From: Aquimarina intermedia
GTDB lineage: Bacteria > Bacteroidota > Bacteroidia > Flavobacteriales > Flavobacteriaceae
Length of the DNA: 64,000 nucleotides
Direction: 5' to 3'
Assembly: GCF_008124785.1 (NCBI RefSeq)
Contig: NZ_VNHU01000005.1
Location: 186,001 to 250,000, forward strand
Shown here: in pieces, positions 36,885 through 46,135 of the stretch
Numbering within the stretch: the stretch's first letter is position 1
Layout of the letters: each line of letters begins with the position of its first letter
Notes under the pieces: model-generated
Seen by the model: the letters and a program-made list of their open reading frames with translations, nothing else
Databases searched by the model: none
Told to the model about the DNA's origin: nothing
Translations under genes and position numbers: made by a program

Positions 36885-37646
36885 ATGAAAATCGTAATAT
36901 CTCCAGCCAAGTCTTTGAATTTTGAAGATGCTTTGCCTACAACACGTGGGACACAACCGGCATTTTTGGAAGTAAGCTCTAAAATCAATCGTAAACTAGC
37001 TCGAATGAGCAAAAATGAGATCGGAGAGCTAATGCATATCAGTGATAAACTGGCAGACCTTAATTACGTAAGGAATCAGGAGTTTGAGCCAACGCACACG
37101 AAGTCAAATTCAAGACCGGCGGTATATGCCTTTGATGGCGATGTGTATGCCGGGCTGGACGCCTATACGATTCCCAAAGATAAATTAGACACGTTACAGG
37201 ATACATTGCGAATACTATCAGGATTGTATGGAGTTTTGAGACCGTTGGATTTGATACAACCCTATCGCTTAGAAATGGGAACTAAGTTGCCAATCGAGCG
37301 AAATGACAATCTTTATGACATCTGGAGACCCATGCTTGCTGAAGCACTAAATAAAGAATTAGAGATAGACGAATTGTTTGTCAACCTAGCGAGCAATGAG
37401 TATTTTAAAGCAGTAGACACTAAGAAACTCAAGGTACCTGTAATTACTCCTGTTTTCAAAGATTGGAAAAATGACAAATTAAAAGTTATAAGTTTTTTTG
37501 CTAAGAAAGCCCGCGGCTTGATGGTACGTTATGTATTAGACACCAATGCCAAAACCGTTGAGGATTTAAAAGGTTTCAATTATGAAGGCTATGGCTTTAG
37601 TGAGGAGCACTCTGTCAAAAGAAATGAGTTGGTTTTTACAAGATAG
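36885..37646 (+). CDS. yaaA: Peroxide stress protein YaaA
   Basis: 253 residues of the UPF0246/YaaA family, which in E. coli lowers intracellular iron under peroxide stress and has a DNA-binding fold. Family motifs: [14 protein letters not shown] at the start, [11 protein letters not shown] (about 84-94), [18 protein letters not shown] (about 120-138), and [12 protein letters not shown]. Complete and of normal length. Probably a single-gene unit. Confidence 0.93.
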   Translation: MKIVISPAKSLNFEDALPTTRGTQPAFLEVSSKINRKLARMSKNEIGELMHISDKLADLNYVRNQEFEPTHTKSNSRPAVYAFDGDVYAGLDAYTIPKDKLDTLQDTLRILSGLYGVLRPLDLIQPYRLEMGTKLPIERNDNLYDIWRPMLAEALNKELEIDELFVNLASNEYFKAVDTKKLKVPVITPVFKDWKNDKLKVISFFAKKARGLMVRYVLDTNAKTVEDLKGFNYEGYGFSEEHSVKRNELVFTR

Positions 37647-37698
37647 CTGAAATCAATCTAAGATATTTTTGTATCTTACTTAATATTAATTCTGTAAG

Positions 37699-38202
37699 AT
37701 GGATAGAATTATTACTTTAATTGATTGGGTCAGTAAGAAGATTGGTGAACTAGTCAGTTGGTTTTCTGTTTTTTTAGCAATAATCATAGGGTTGGATGTA
37801 GTTATTCGCTACATTTTTCAGTTTACTTATATTTGGGTTATAGAAGCCGAAATCTATTTATTCGGTTTTATGTTTCTCCTTGCTTCAGGATACACATTTC
37901 AATTTCAAAAGCACGTACGGGTCGACTTATTTTATGCACGATTCTCTGAAAAGGGAAAAGCATGGATAGATCTGATAGGGGGCGTTTTATTTTTAATACC
38001 ATGGTGTTATGTGGTCATAGCCTCATCTTGGTACTATGTAACTATTTCTTATGGGATGAATGAATCATCCGCTCAACCGGGAGGTCTTCCGGCTTTATAT
38101 ATTTTAAAAGTTAGTATTACTTTAGGATTTTTATTGTTATTGCTACAAGGAGTTTCTGATATTCTTAAGTCAATTCGAACTATTTTTAAACAGTATATCT
38201 AA
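37699..38202 (+). CDS. dctQ: TRAP transporter small membrane subunit
   Basis: 167-residue DctQ-type protein with four membrane helices (about 12-35, 48-65, 88-108, 132-152). VVIRYIFQFTYIWVIEAEIY and FLLASGYTFQFQKHVRVDLF are typical of the subunit. It pairs with the large permease whose ATG begins in its last codon (38202), so translation is coupled. Together with the DctP-like receptor it forms a sodium-driven tripartite importer. Confidence 0.9.
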   Translation: MDRIITLIDWVSKKIGELVSWFSVFLAIIIGLDVVIRYIFQFTYIWVIEAEIYLFGFMFLLASGYTFQFQKHVRVDLFYARFSEKGKAWIDLIGGVLFLIPWCYVVIASSWYYVTISYGMNESSAQPGGLPALYILKVSITLGFLLLLLQGVSDILKSIRTIFKQYI

Positions 38203-39542
38203 TGGAAATATTGGCTATTGTATTGTTTGCTCTCATTTTTATCTTAATACTTAAAGGGTACCCGGTAGCTTTCACCTTAGGAGGGATTTCTGTGATTTTT
38301 GCTTTTGGAATTTCGATTTTAGCGCCAGAATATTTTTCTATGACAACCTTTTATTTATTGCCCTCCAGAATCATGGGGGTGGTTAATAACTATGTACTAA
38401 TGGCGGTTCCTTTGTTTATTTTTATGGGAATTATGTTAGAAAAATCCGGCCTAGCTCAAAGTTTATTAGAAACTATGGCCATGATGTTTGGTAGTATACG
38501 AGGCGGGTTAGCAATATCTGTTGTGATTGTGGGAGCTTTATTGGCTGCATCAACGGGAATTGTTGGTGCTACGGTAGTTACTATGGGGTTGATTAGCTTG
38601 CCGACTATGTTAAAGCGAGGATATAAAACCGAATTGGCTACAGGTGTTATTGCATCCTCAGGAACGCTTGGTCAAATTATTCCACCCTCAATAGTGTTAG
38701 TTTTATTAGCAGATACAATTAATAGTTCTTCAAGAGGTTCTGACTCTGTAGATGTAGGTACTTTATTTTCCGCAGCACTTCTACCCGGTTTACTGCTAGT
38801 TGCAATATATGTCGTTTACATTCTAATTATATCCTTTTTAAACAAAAATGACGCACCCAGTATACCTAAGGAAGAAATTCGAGAATTTAGAGGTGATAAT
38901 TTTGTGAGTAAAATCATAAAAATTATGCTTCTTCCTATTTTACTAATAGTTATTGTCTTAGGGTCCATATTTACCGGAGTTGCATCCCCTACAGAAGCTT
39001 CTGCGATTGGGGCTCTCGGAGCTACACTATTAACGTTAATACAAAAGAAATTTAGCCTTAAAATACTTAAAGAAGTGGCTAGAGAAACTACCAAACTTAC
39101 GTCCATGGTTTTTTTCATTCTTTTAGGAGCGACTACCTTTACCTTAGTTTTTAGAACACTCGGGGGAGATCGATATTTGCAGGAACTTATAGTGTCATCC
39201 AATCTTACACCTTTAGTTTTTTTATTGCTAGTTATGGTGGTAGTTTTTATAGCAGGCTTTTTTATTGACTTTATAGAAATTATATTCATCATAGTGCCAG
39301 TGGTTACGCCTATTTTTAATGCACTAAACATGGATATGTTATGGGTGGGAATTTTAATAGCATTAAATCTTCAGACCTCATTTCTAACCCCTCCTTTTGG
39401 ATTTGCACTCTTTTATCTGAAAGGGGTTGCTCCTCCCGAAGTAAAGACAAGTCAAATATATAGAGGAATTTTACCTTTTATCATTATACAATTATTTATA
39501 GTTGGTTTAGTATTCTTTTTTCCTGATATAATTTTCATTTAG
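38202..39542 (+). CDS. dctM: TRAP transporter large permease
   Basis: 446-residue DctM-type permease with about 12 helices, forming the cation-coupled pore. GILLEKSGLA-like IMLEKSGLAQSLLETM, GALLAASTGIVGATVVTMG and SGTLGQIIPPSIVLVLLAD are conserved loops, and FIDFIEIIFIIVPVVTPIF matches the second repeat. It overlaps dctQ by one base and is followed after 83 bases by the receptor gene. Confidence 0.93.
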   Translation: MEILAIVLFALIFILILKGYPVAFTLGGISVIFAFGISILAPEYFSMTTFYLLPSRIMGVVNNYVLMAVPLFIFMGIMLEKSGLAQSLLETMAMMFGSIRGGLAISVVIVGALLAASTGIVGATVVTMGLISLPTMLKRGYKTELATGVIASSGTLGQIIPPSIVLVLLADTINSSSRGSDSVDVGTLFSAALLPGLLLVAIYVVYILIISFLNKNDAPSIPKEEIREFRGDNFVSKIIKIMLLPILLIVIVLGSIFTGVASPTEASAIGALGATLLTLIQKKFSLKILKEVARETTKLTSMVFFILLGATTFTLVFRTLGGDRYLQELIVSSNLTPLVFLLLVMVVVFIAGFFIDFIEIIFIIVPVVTPIFNALNMDMLWVGILIALNLQTSFLTPPFGFALFYLKGVAPPEVKTSQIYRGILPFIIIQLFIVGLVFFFPDIIFI

Positions 39543-39625
39543 CATAATGAAATTTTTGACTAGAATAGTTGAGAAAAAGTAATGATATTAATTCATTCTA
39601 TTTCAATTGAATTTTTAAAAAGTTT

Positions 39626-40777
39626 ATGATGAAACAAATAATTTTTAATAGAAAAGTTAGATCGGTACAAATTCAGCCTGTTTATTATTTGTTAGTAAGC
39701 ATGCTATGTCTGCTTAGCTCGTGTTTAGGCGATCCACCGGGATCCGTGAAAAGTACATCGTACGATGTGACAAAACCTTCACAAGTTTTTCATTGGAAAA
39801 TGACAACTACATGGCCACCAAATTTCCCGGTACTTGGAGAGGTAGCAGAAAAATATGCTACGTGGGTAGATGAAGCTTCAAACGGACAAATTAAAATTAA
39901 AGTTTATGGCGGAGGTGAGTTGGTACCGGCGCTCGAGGCATTTGATGCAGTATCCAACGGAACTATAGAAATGGGATGCGGTGCTTCCTATTATTGGGCA
40001 GGGAAAACACCTGCGGCTCAATTTTTTGCTGCTGTACCCTTTGGTATGAATAGTCAACAATTAACTTCTTGGCTGGAGACTGGTGGTGGATATGAACTTT
40101 GGAAGAAAACGTATGCTAAATTTAATTTGGTACCTTTTATCGGTGGTAATACCGGTGTTCAAATGGGTGGCTGGTTCAACAAAGAAATCAATTCGGTTTC
40201 GGATTTTAATGGTCTCAAAATGCGTTTGCCGGGCATAGGAGGTAATGTTTTAGAAAAAGCCGGAGGTGCGGCGATATTAGTATCTGGGGGAGAAATATAT
40301 ACTAGTTTAGAGCGCGGGGTGATTGATGCAACAGAGTGGATTGGTCCTTATCATGATTACAAAATGGGCTTTCATAAAATTGCTAAATATTATTACTCTC
40401 CCGGATGGCATGAACCAGGAACACAGTTTGAGTTTTTTATTAATAAACAACTCCATGATGCTTTACCACCACATTTACAAGCGGTTTTAATGTCTGCTTC
40501 TAAACAAGCTCAAGTGTGGGTACTTGCAGAATTCGATAAGCAGAATGCAATATTTTTGGATAAACTAATTAATGAGGAAAATGTTGAGGTCAGAGAGTTT
40601 TCTAAACAGACTTTGGATGCGTTGCGTGCATATACAAAAGAAGCCATACAAGAAATGATTGGTAACGACGCTTTATCAAAAGAAGTATACGATAGTTATT
40701 CAGATTTTCAGAAAAAAGCTACCAAATGGTCTGACATTACAGAAAAGGCATATTACAATAAAATTCAGCAGCAGTAA
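39626..40777 (+). CDS. dctP: TRAP receptor, TakP-like lipoprotein
   Basis: 383 residues. Signal peptide with lipobox LLSSC (lipid-Cys 33), so the receptor is a lipoprotein rather than free in the periplasm. The binding domain shows TYPE-TakP features: MGGWFNKEINSVSDFNGLKM, RLPGIGGNVLEKAGGA, and LERGVIDATEWIGPYHDYKM. TakP-group receptors bind 2-oxo acids such as pyruvate; the pyruvate carboxylase gene next door fits that. Exact ligand not proven. Confidence 0.88.
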   Translation: MMKQIIFNRKVRSVQIQPVYYLLVSMLCLLSSCLGDPPGSVKSTSYDVTKPSQVFHWKMTTTWPPNFPVLGEVAEKYATWVDEASNGQIKIKVYGGGELVPALEAFDAVSNGTIEMGCGASYYWAGKTPAAQFFAAVPFGMNSQQLTSWLETGGGYELWKKTYAKFNLVPFIGGNTGVQMGGWFNKEINSVSDFNGLKMRLPGIGGNVLEKAGGAAILVSGGEIYTSLERGVIDATEWIGPYHDYKMGFHKIAKYYYSPGWHEPGTQFEFFINKQLHDALPPHLQAVLMSASKQAQVWVLAEFDKQNAIFLDKLINEENVEVREFSKQTLDALRAYTKEAIQEMIGNDALSKEVYDSYSDFQKKATKWSDITEKAYYNKIQQQ

Positions 40778-40824
40778 TATTGTTCTTCGTGTAGTTGTAT
40801 GTAACCAATTAAAGAATGAATAAA

Positions 40825-40855
40825 AAAACAGTGGCTTTGGCTGCTGTTTTTCTAT
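40825..40855 (+). terminator. Terminator after the TRAP operon
   Basis: Stem AAAACAG / CTGTTTT with an inner GC/GC pairing and a T-rich tail. 47 bases past the receptor stop. Confidence 0.65.
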
Positions 40856-40997
40856 TTTATGCAGAATTATGTTAACTATATAACGAGATGTATAAAATGC
40901 TCTTAAAATTTTAGCAATAATTGCAAAGATACCCTCGAATCAATATCTTCGTTGCGAATGTTCGCTAAATAAAAATCATCTATTTTACACACTTACA

Positions 40998-43900
40998 ATG
41001 AAAATTAAAAAGGTTTTAGTTGCCAACCGCGGTGAAATTGCTATTCGAATCTTTAGGGCTTGTACAGAAATTGGTCTCAAAACTGTTGGAATATATACCT
41101 ATGAAGATCGATATTCTTTACACAGATATAAAGCTGACGAAGCTTACCAGATTGGTGAAAATAATGAACCTCTTAAACCATATCTGAATATACAAGCCAT
41201 TATTCAGGTAGCACTGCAAAATCAAGTAGATGCCATTCATCCGGGGTATGGCTTTTTATCCGAAAACGCGGAGCTGGCTGCACAGTGTGAAGCAAACGGA
41301 ATAATTTTTATTGGACCTAAAGTGTCTGTTTTAAAATCCTTGGGAGATAAAATCATGGCAAAGCAAGTTGCTGTTGAAAATAAAATCCCAATTATTCAAA
41401 GTAATAAAGCGGATCTGACCGATGTTAAAATAGCGCTCAAAGAAGCAAAACGAATAGGATATCCGGTGATGCTAAAAGCTGCATCGGGTGGTGGTGGAAG
41501 AGGAATGCGAGTCATTCGTGATGCCGAGACACTACAAAAAGCATTTCCCGAATCCAAGCGTGAAGCTGGTAATGCCTTTGGTGATGATACGGTGTTTCTC
41601 GAGAAATTTGTTGAGAATCCAAAGCATATAGAGATACAAATTGTTGCAGATAATCATGGCAACATGGTACACTTATTCGAGAGGGACTGTTCTGTACAAC
41701 GACGCTATCAGAAGGTGATTGAATATGCCCCTTCTTTTGGTATTGATGAGACAACAAAGCATAAGTTATATGACTATGCGTTAAAAATATGTAAAGCCGT
41801 TGATTACAATAACATCGGAACTGTCGAGTTTTTGGTCGATGACGATGGTAGTATATATTTTATTGAAGTGAATCCGCGGGTGCAGGTAGAACATACGGTT
41901 ACCGAGGTGGTTACGGGAATCGATTTAATTAAAGCTCAAATTTTTATCGCAGGAGGATATAAACTATCCGATCAGCAAATTAAAATCGAGAGTCAGGAAA
42001 GTTTAACTACTACAGGATTCGCTTTGCAATGTCGAATTACAACTGAGGATCCTGAAAATGATTTCAAACCTGATTATGGAACAATAACTACGTATAGAAG
42101 TGCTTCAGGATTCGGTATTCGTTTAGATGCGGGGAGTTTGTATCAAGGTGTAACAATTTCGCCATTTTTTGATTCCATGTTGGTAAAAGTTTCCGCAAGC
42201 GGAAGAACCTTGGATGGAGCCTGTCGTAAAATGCGAAGAGCCTTGTCTGAATTCAGAATTCGTGGGGTAAAGACAAATATGCCATTTTTGGATAATATTT
42301 TATCTCATGAAACCTTTAGAAAAGGGGAAGCAACAGTCAATTTTATTCAAAATACTAAAAGTCTGTTTCAGATACAAGAATCACGTAATAGAGCAACAAA
42401 ACTTGTTACGTTTCTGGGAGATATCGTCATCAATGGAAATCCGGATGTAAAAAAAATGGATCCTACTAAAAAGTTTGTTACTCCGATTGTTCCTAAATTT
42501 GATCCGGTAGGTTCACATCCAAAAGGAACCAAACAACTACTTACAGAGTTAGGACCTGATGGTTTTTCAAAATGGCTGAAAAACGAAAAAAAGATTCATT
42601 ATACCGATACAACCATGCGCGATGCGCATCAGAGTCTATTAGCTACACGTATGCGTAGCTATGATATGCTTAAAGTTGCAGAAGGTTATGCTAAGAATCA
42701 TCCCGAGATTTTTAGTATGGAAGTCTGGGGAGGAGCCACCTTTGATGTATGCCTGAGATTTTTAAAAGAAAATCCATGGGAGCGATTGCGTGCTTTGCGT
42801 AAAGCCATGCCTAATGTCCTGTTGCAAATGTTAATTCGAGGATCTAACGGGGTAGGGTATAAGGCGTATCCGGATAACTTAATTAGCAAGTTCGTAGAAC
42901 AATCATGGAAGAATGGGGTGGATGTATTTAGAATTTTTGATTCATTAAACTGGATGCAGTCTATAGCGCCATGTATTGAACAGGTGCGAACCAAAACACA
43001 AGGACTTGCAGAAGGTTCCATTTGCTATACGGGAGATATTTTGGATCCGAAGCGAACAAAATATAACTTAAAATATTACATCCAACTCGCCAAAGATATA
43101 GAAAATGCCGGAGCCCATATCCTGGGGATTAAGGATATGGCTGGTCTTTTAAAGCCTTATGCAGCTTCAGAATTGATTACTGCCTTAAAATCAGAAATTA
43201 ATATTCCAATCCATTTACATACCCACGACACTTCATCAGTACAATCAGCTACCTATGCCAAAGCTATCGAAGCTGGCGTTGATGTGGTCGACGTAGCACT
43301 GGCAGGTTTATCGGGACTTACATCTCAGCCTAATTTTAATGCTATTGCAGAGATGATGCGTTTTCATGAGAGAGAAAATCCTATTAATATTAGCAAACTG
43401 AATGAGTATGCAAACTATTGGGAGGCTGTTAGAGAATATTATTATGTGTTTGAGTCAGGTCTAAAGGCTGGAACCGGCGAAGTGTATCAACATGAAATTC
43501 CGGGGGGTCAATATTCTAACCTAAAGCCTCAAGCTGAAGGATTAGGACTGGCCGATCGTTTTCACGAAATAACAAAGATGTATGGGGAGGTTAATGAACT
43601 GTTTGGAGATCTGGTAAAAGTAACGCCAAGTTCCAAGGTGGTTGGAGATATGGCTCAGTATCTGGTCAGTAACAACCTGACGATACAGGATGTAAAGGAA
43701 CGTGGAGAGTCGCTTTCTTTTCCACAATCTGTGGTAAGTCTATTCAAAGGAGAATTGGGACAACCGGAAGGAGGGTTTCCTAAAGATTTACAAAACGCAA
43801 TATTAAAGAATCAGGAGCCTTTTACCAATCGTCCTAATGCACATTTGGAACCCGTAGATTTTGAAGCTGAATATGATGATTTTGTAAAAGTGTTCAAAAA

Positions 43901-44450
43901 AGGAATGGGAAGAGATTTAGATATCACCGATTTCTTATCTTATAAATTATACCCAAAGGTCTTTACCGGCGCGTATAACCATCATGTTGAGTACGGAAAC
44001 GTAATGAACATCCCGACAGAAAATTTCTTTTACGGGATGAAACCTGAGGAAGAAATTATCATTGAATTGGACAGAGGTAAAACCTTGCTGATTGAATTGA
44101 TTTCTATAGGAGAACCGCACGAAAATGGCATGGTTACGGTGTTTTTTAAAGTTAATGGACAAACGAGAAATGTCGAGATTCAAGACAAATCTATAAAAGT
44201 AGAGAAGGTTGCTCATGTAAAGGCGGATAAAAATGACCCAAAGCAAATAGCAGCACCCTTACAGGGATCCCTGTCTACTGTTTTGGTTAAAAATGGACAG
44301 GAGGTAAAGAAAAACGAACCTTTGTTCATTATTGAAGCTATGAAAATGGAAACAACTATAACCGCAAATGAAGATGCTGTAATTAAGAAAGTTAATATTA
44401 AAGCAGGTACGATGGTACATGCCGATGACTTGATTATTACCTTGAAGTAA
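40998..44450 (+). CDS. pyc: Pyruvate carboxylase
   Basis: Biotin enzyme that carboxylates pyruvate to oxaloacetate. 1150 residues: biotin carboxylase (1-450; VLVANRGEIAIRIFRA, ATP loop ASGGGGRGMRV, active site EVNPRVQVEHTVTE), carboxyltransferase (about 530-830; TDTTMRDAHQSLLATRMR), the PYC allosteric/linker domain, and biotinyl domain with biotin-Lys 1116 in EAMKMETT. Single-chain form of full length. Biotin would come via BirA, also in this window. It follows the TRAP transporter. Confidence 0.97.
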   Translation: MKIKKVLVANRGEIAIRIFRACTEIGLKTVGIYTYEDRYSLHRYKADEAYQIGENNEPLKPYLNIQAIIQVALQNQVDAIHPGYGFLSENAELAAQCEANGIIFIGPKVSVLKSLGDKIMAKQVAVENKIPIIQSNKADLTDVKIALKEAKRIGYPVMLKAASGGGGRGMRVIRDAETLQKAFPESKREAGNAFGDDTVFLEKFVENPKHIEIQIVADNHGNMVHLFERDCSVQRRYQKVIEYAPSFGIDETTKHKLYDYALKICKAVDYNNIGTVEFLVDDDGSIYFIEVNPRVQVEHTVTEVVTGIDLIKAQIFIAGGYKLSDQQIKIESQESLTTTGFALQCRITTEDPENDFKPDYGTITTYRSASGFGIRLDAGSLYQGVTISPFFDSMLVKVSASGRTLDGACRKMRRALSEFRIRGVKTNMPFLDNILSHETFRKGEATVNFIQNTKSLFQIQESRNRATKLVTFLGDIVINGNPDVKKMDPTKKFVTPIVPKFDPVGSHPKGTKQLLTELGPDGFSKWLKNEKKIHYTDTTMRDAHQSLLATRMRSYDMLKVAEGYAKNHPEIFSMEVWGGATFDVCLRFLKENPWERLRALRKAMPNVLLQMLIRGSNGVGYKAYPDNLISKFVEQSWKNGVDVFRIFDSLNWMQSIAPCIEQVRTKTQGLAEGSICYTGDILDPKRTKYNLKYYIQLAKDIENAGAHILGIKDMAGLLKPYAASELITALKSEINIPIHLHTHDTSSVQSATYAKAIEAGVDVVDVALAGLSGLTSQPNFNAIAEMMRFHERENPINISKLNEYANYWEAVREYYYVFESGLKAGTGEVYQHEIPGGQYSNLKPQAEGLGLADRFHEITKMYGEVNELFGDLVKVTPSSKVVGDMAQYLVSNNLTIQDVKERGESLSFPQSVVSLFKGELGQPEGGFPKDLQNAILKNQEPFTNRPNAHLEPVDFEAEYDDFVKVFKKGMGRDLDITDFLSYKLYPKVFTGAYNHHVEYGNVMNIPTENFFYGMKPEEEIIIELDRGKTLLIELISIGEPHENGMVTVFFKVNGQTRNVEIQDKSIKVEKVAHVKADKNDPKQIAAPLQGSLSTVLVKNGQEVKKNEPLFIIEAMKMETTITANEDAVIKKVNIKAGTMVHADDLIITLK

Positions 44451-44467
44451 ATTTCAAACATACTTCT

Positions 44468-44500
44468 AAAGGAGCTATATATACGTATAGCTCTTTTTTT
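44468..44500 (+). terminator. Terminator after pyc
   Basis: Stem GAGCTATA / TATAGCTC with a short loop, followed by eight or more T. 20 bases past the pyc stop. Confidence 0.8.
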
Positions 44501-44566
44501 TATATATAATTGATTAGGAATTGCGTGATTACTCCCGACTTTAACGGGATACACTCGTTGTAAAAT

Positions 44567-44595
44567 TTGATATTAGTAAAATCTTACTATTTTTA
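44567..44595 (+). promoter_or_regulatory. Promoter of the SGNH/MBOAT cluster
   Basis: TTG (44567-44569), 18 bases, TATTTTTA (44588-44595; one mismatch to TAnnTTTG). It places transcription start before the TTG codon at 44624. Confidence 0.45.
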
Positions 44596-44623
44596 CCTGA
44601 AAGTAACGTACCCATACAATCTT

Positions 44624-46135
44624 TTGAGAATTAAACCCATACAAATTGCAACGTTTATCCTCCTGGTATTAGGCACATTGTTTGGACTTATGTTTTTGAG
44701 CCAAGACGAGGCAATTCAACATGCACAAACGACAGAGGATGGATTTGCCTTAGAATTTGTGGATATTAAATATCCTACGGTTCCTAATTTTCTAAAGACA
44801 AACAAAGACACAACAACATTACAAAAGGAAATTATAACGATCACAGAAGCAATTGTACCGGTCGAAGATGAAACACCGCTAAGTACAGATACGATTGCTA
44901 CTTTAAATACTACTTTATCACAACGACCACCTGATTTTTCTAGATTGGACACAGCGATGGTTACTCGAATTGAGTATCCTCAAAGCAACCCTGAGTTTGT
45001 AGCTACCTTAAAGAAGCAGCTATCTTCTGCATCTTGTCGTATTGTTCATTACGGAGATTCACAGATAGAAGGCGATCGTATCACCGGATATTTGAGAAAC
45101 AGACTTCAAGGGATATACGGTGGTAGCGGACCGGGATTTATTCCTGTAAAACCCGTATATCGACAAGTGAGCGCCATTGTTGAGCCTAGCGAAAACTGGG
45201 AGCGCTTTGCCATTTTTGACAGAACCAAAGAGCGTTTCGAACATAAGAAATATGGTATGTTTATGTCGGTTAGCCGATTTACACCTTTACAAGAGGTTCC
45301 AATAGATAGTATAGCTATAGACTCATTACCTACCAGAATCGCTACAATCAAAATAGGAAAATCATCCAGAACGTATACAAAATTCAGAAACTTCAGAACG
45401 ATTGGTTTGCATTATGGAAACAGTGCATTTCCAATTAGCATTGTAGTCAAAAATGATGGTGTAATTATTCAGCAGGATGAATTGATAGCAGATGGTCAAT
45501 ACCATCGGTATCAGATTCGCACTAAAACGACACCGAACAACTTAGTTATTGAACTCAAAGGAAAAGTGAGTGCTGATTTTTACGGACTTACCCTTGGTGC
45601 AGATTCTGATATTCAAATGGACAACGTAGCCATGCGAGGTTCATCAGGAACTATCTTTGCCGGTTCCAGCGCTTCGAGCTTTAAACAAATGGTCTCGGTG
45701 ATTAAGCCTAAAATTATTATCATGCAATACGGGGGGAATACGGTTCCTTACCTGAAAGACTCGTTAAAAGTCAGAGAATATGCTGACTATATTAAAAGTC
45801 AAGTCAATTGGATGCGCCGTCGTACCAACCCTAATGTTAGTTTTATTTTTATCGGACCCACAGATATGTGTATTCCCGTAAATGGGAATATGCAAACCTA
45901 TCCTTTATTGCCATATCTCAACAATACCTTACGAGAGACCTGCTTGTCTAATAATGTTGCTTACTGGAGTATGTTTGATGCCATGGGTGGAGCCGGCGCC
46001 ATGAAACATTGGGTGGATCAAAAATTAGCAGGCAGCGATTATACTCACTTTACCTCTAAAGGAACTAAAATCATATCAGAACTTTTTTTTACAGCCCTAT
46101 ACCTTGACCTAAACGCCTCAAAAAATGAACTTTAA
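44624..46135 (+). CDS. SGNH/GDSL hydrolase-like membrane protein
   Basis: 503 residues from TTG at 44624; no in-frame ATG precedes the membrane helix (about 8-26). A disordered region rich in Thr follows, then an SGNH domain: block I RIVHYGDSQIEGDRI (Ser about 146), IIIMQYGGN (block III), and the Asp/His block V in GSDYTHFTSKG near the end. The catalytic residues are intact. It is anchored with the domain outside. First of three overlapping genes with a second SGNH and an MBOAT acyltransferase, so it probably moves or removes acyl groups on a glycan. Confidence 0.82.
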   Translation: MRIKPIQIATFILLVLGTLFGLMFLSQDEAIQHAQTTEDGFALEFVDIKYPTVPNFLKTNKDTTTLQKEIITITEAIVPVEDETPLSTDTIATLNTTLSQRPPDFSRLDTAMVTRIEYPQSNPEFVATLKKQLSSASCRIVHYGDSQIEGDRITGYLRNRLQGIYGGSGPGFIPVKPVYRQVSAIVEPSENWERFAIFDRTKERFEHKKYGMFMSVSRFTPLQEVPIDSIAIDSLPTRIATIKIGKSSRTYTKFRNFRTIGLHYGNSAFPISIVVKNDGVIIQQDELIADGQYHRYQIRTKTTPNNLVIELKGKVSADFYGLTLGADSDIQMDNVAMRGSSGTIFAGSSASSFKQMVSVIKPKIIIMQYGGNTVPYLKDSLKVREYADYIKSQVNWMRRRTNPNVSFIFIGPTDMCIPVNGNMQTYPLLPYLNNTLRETCLSNNVAYWSMFDAMGGAGAMKHWVDQKLAGSDYTHFTSKGTKIISELFFTALYLDLNASKNEL

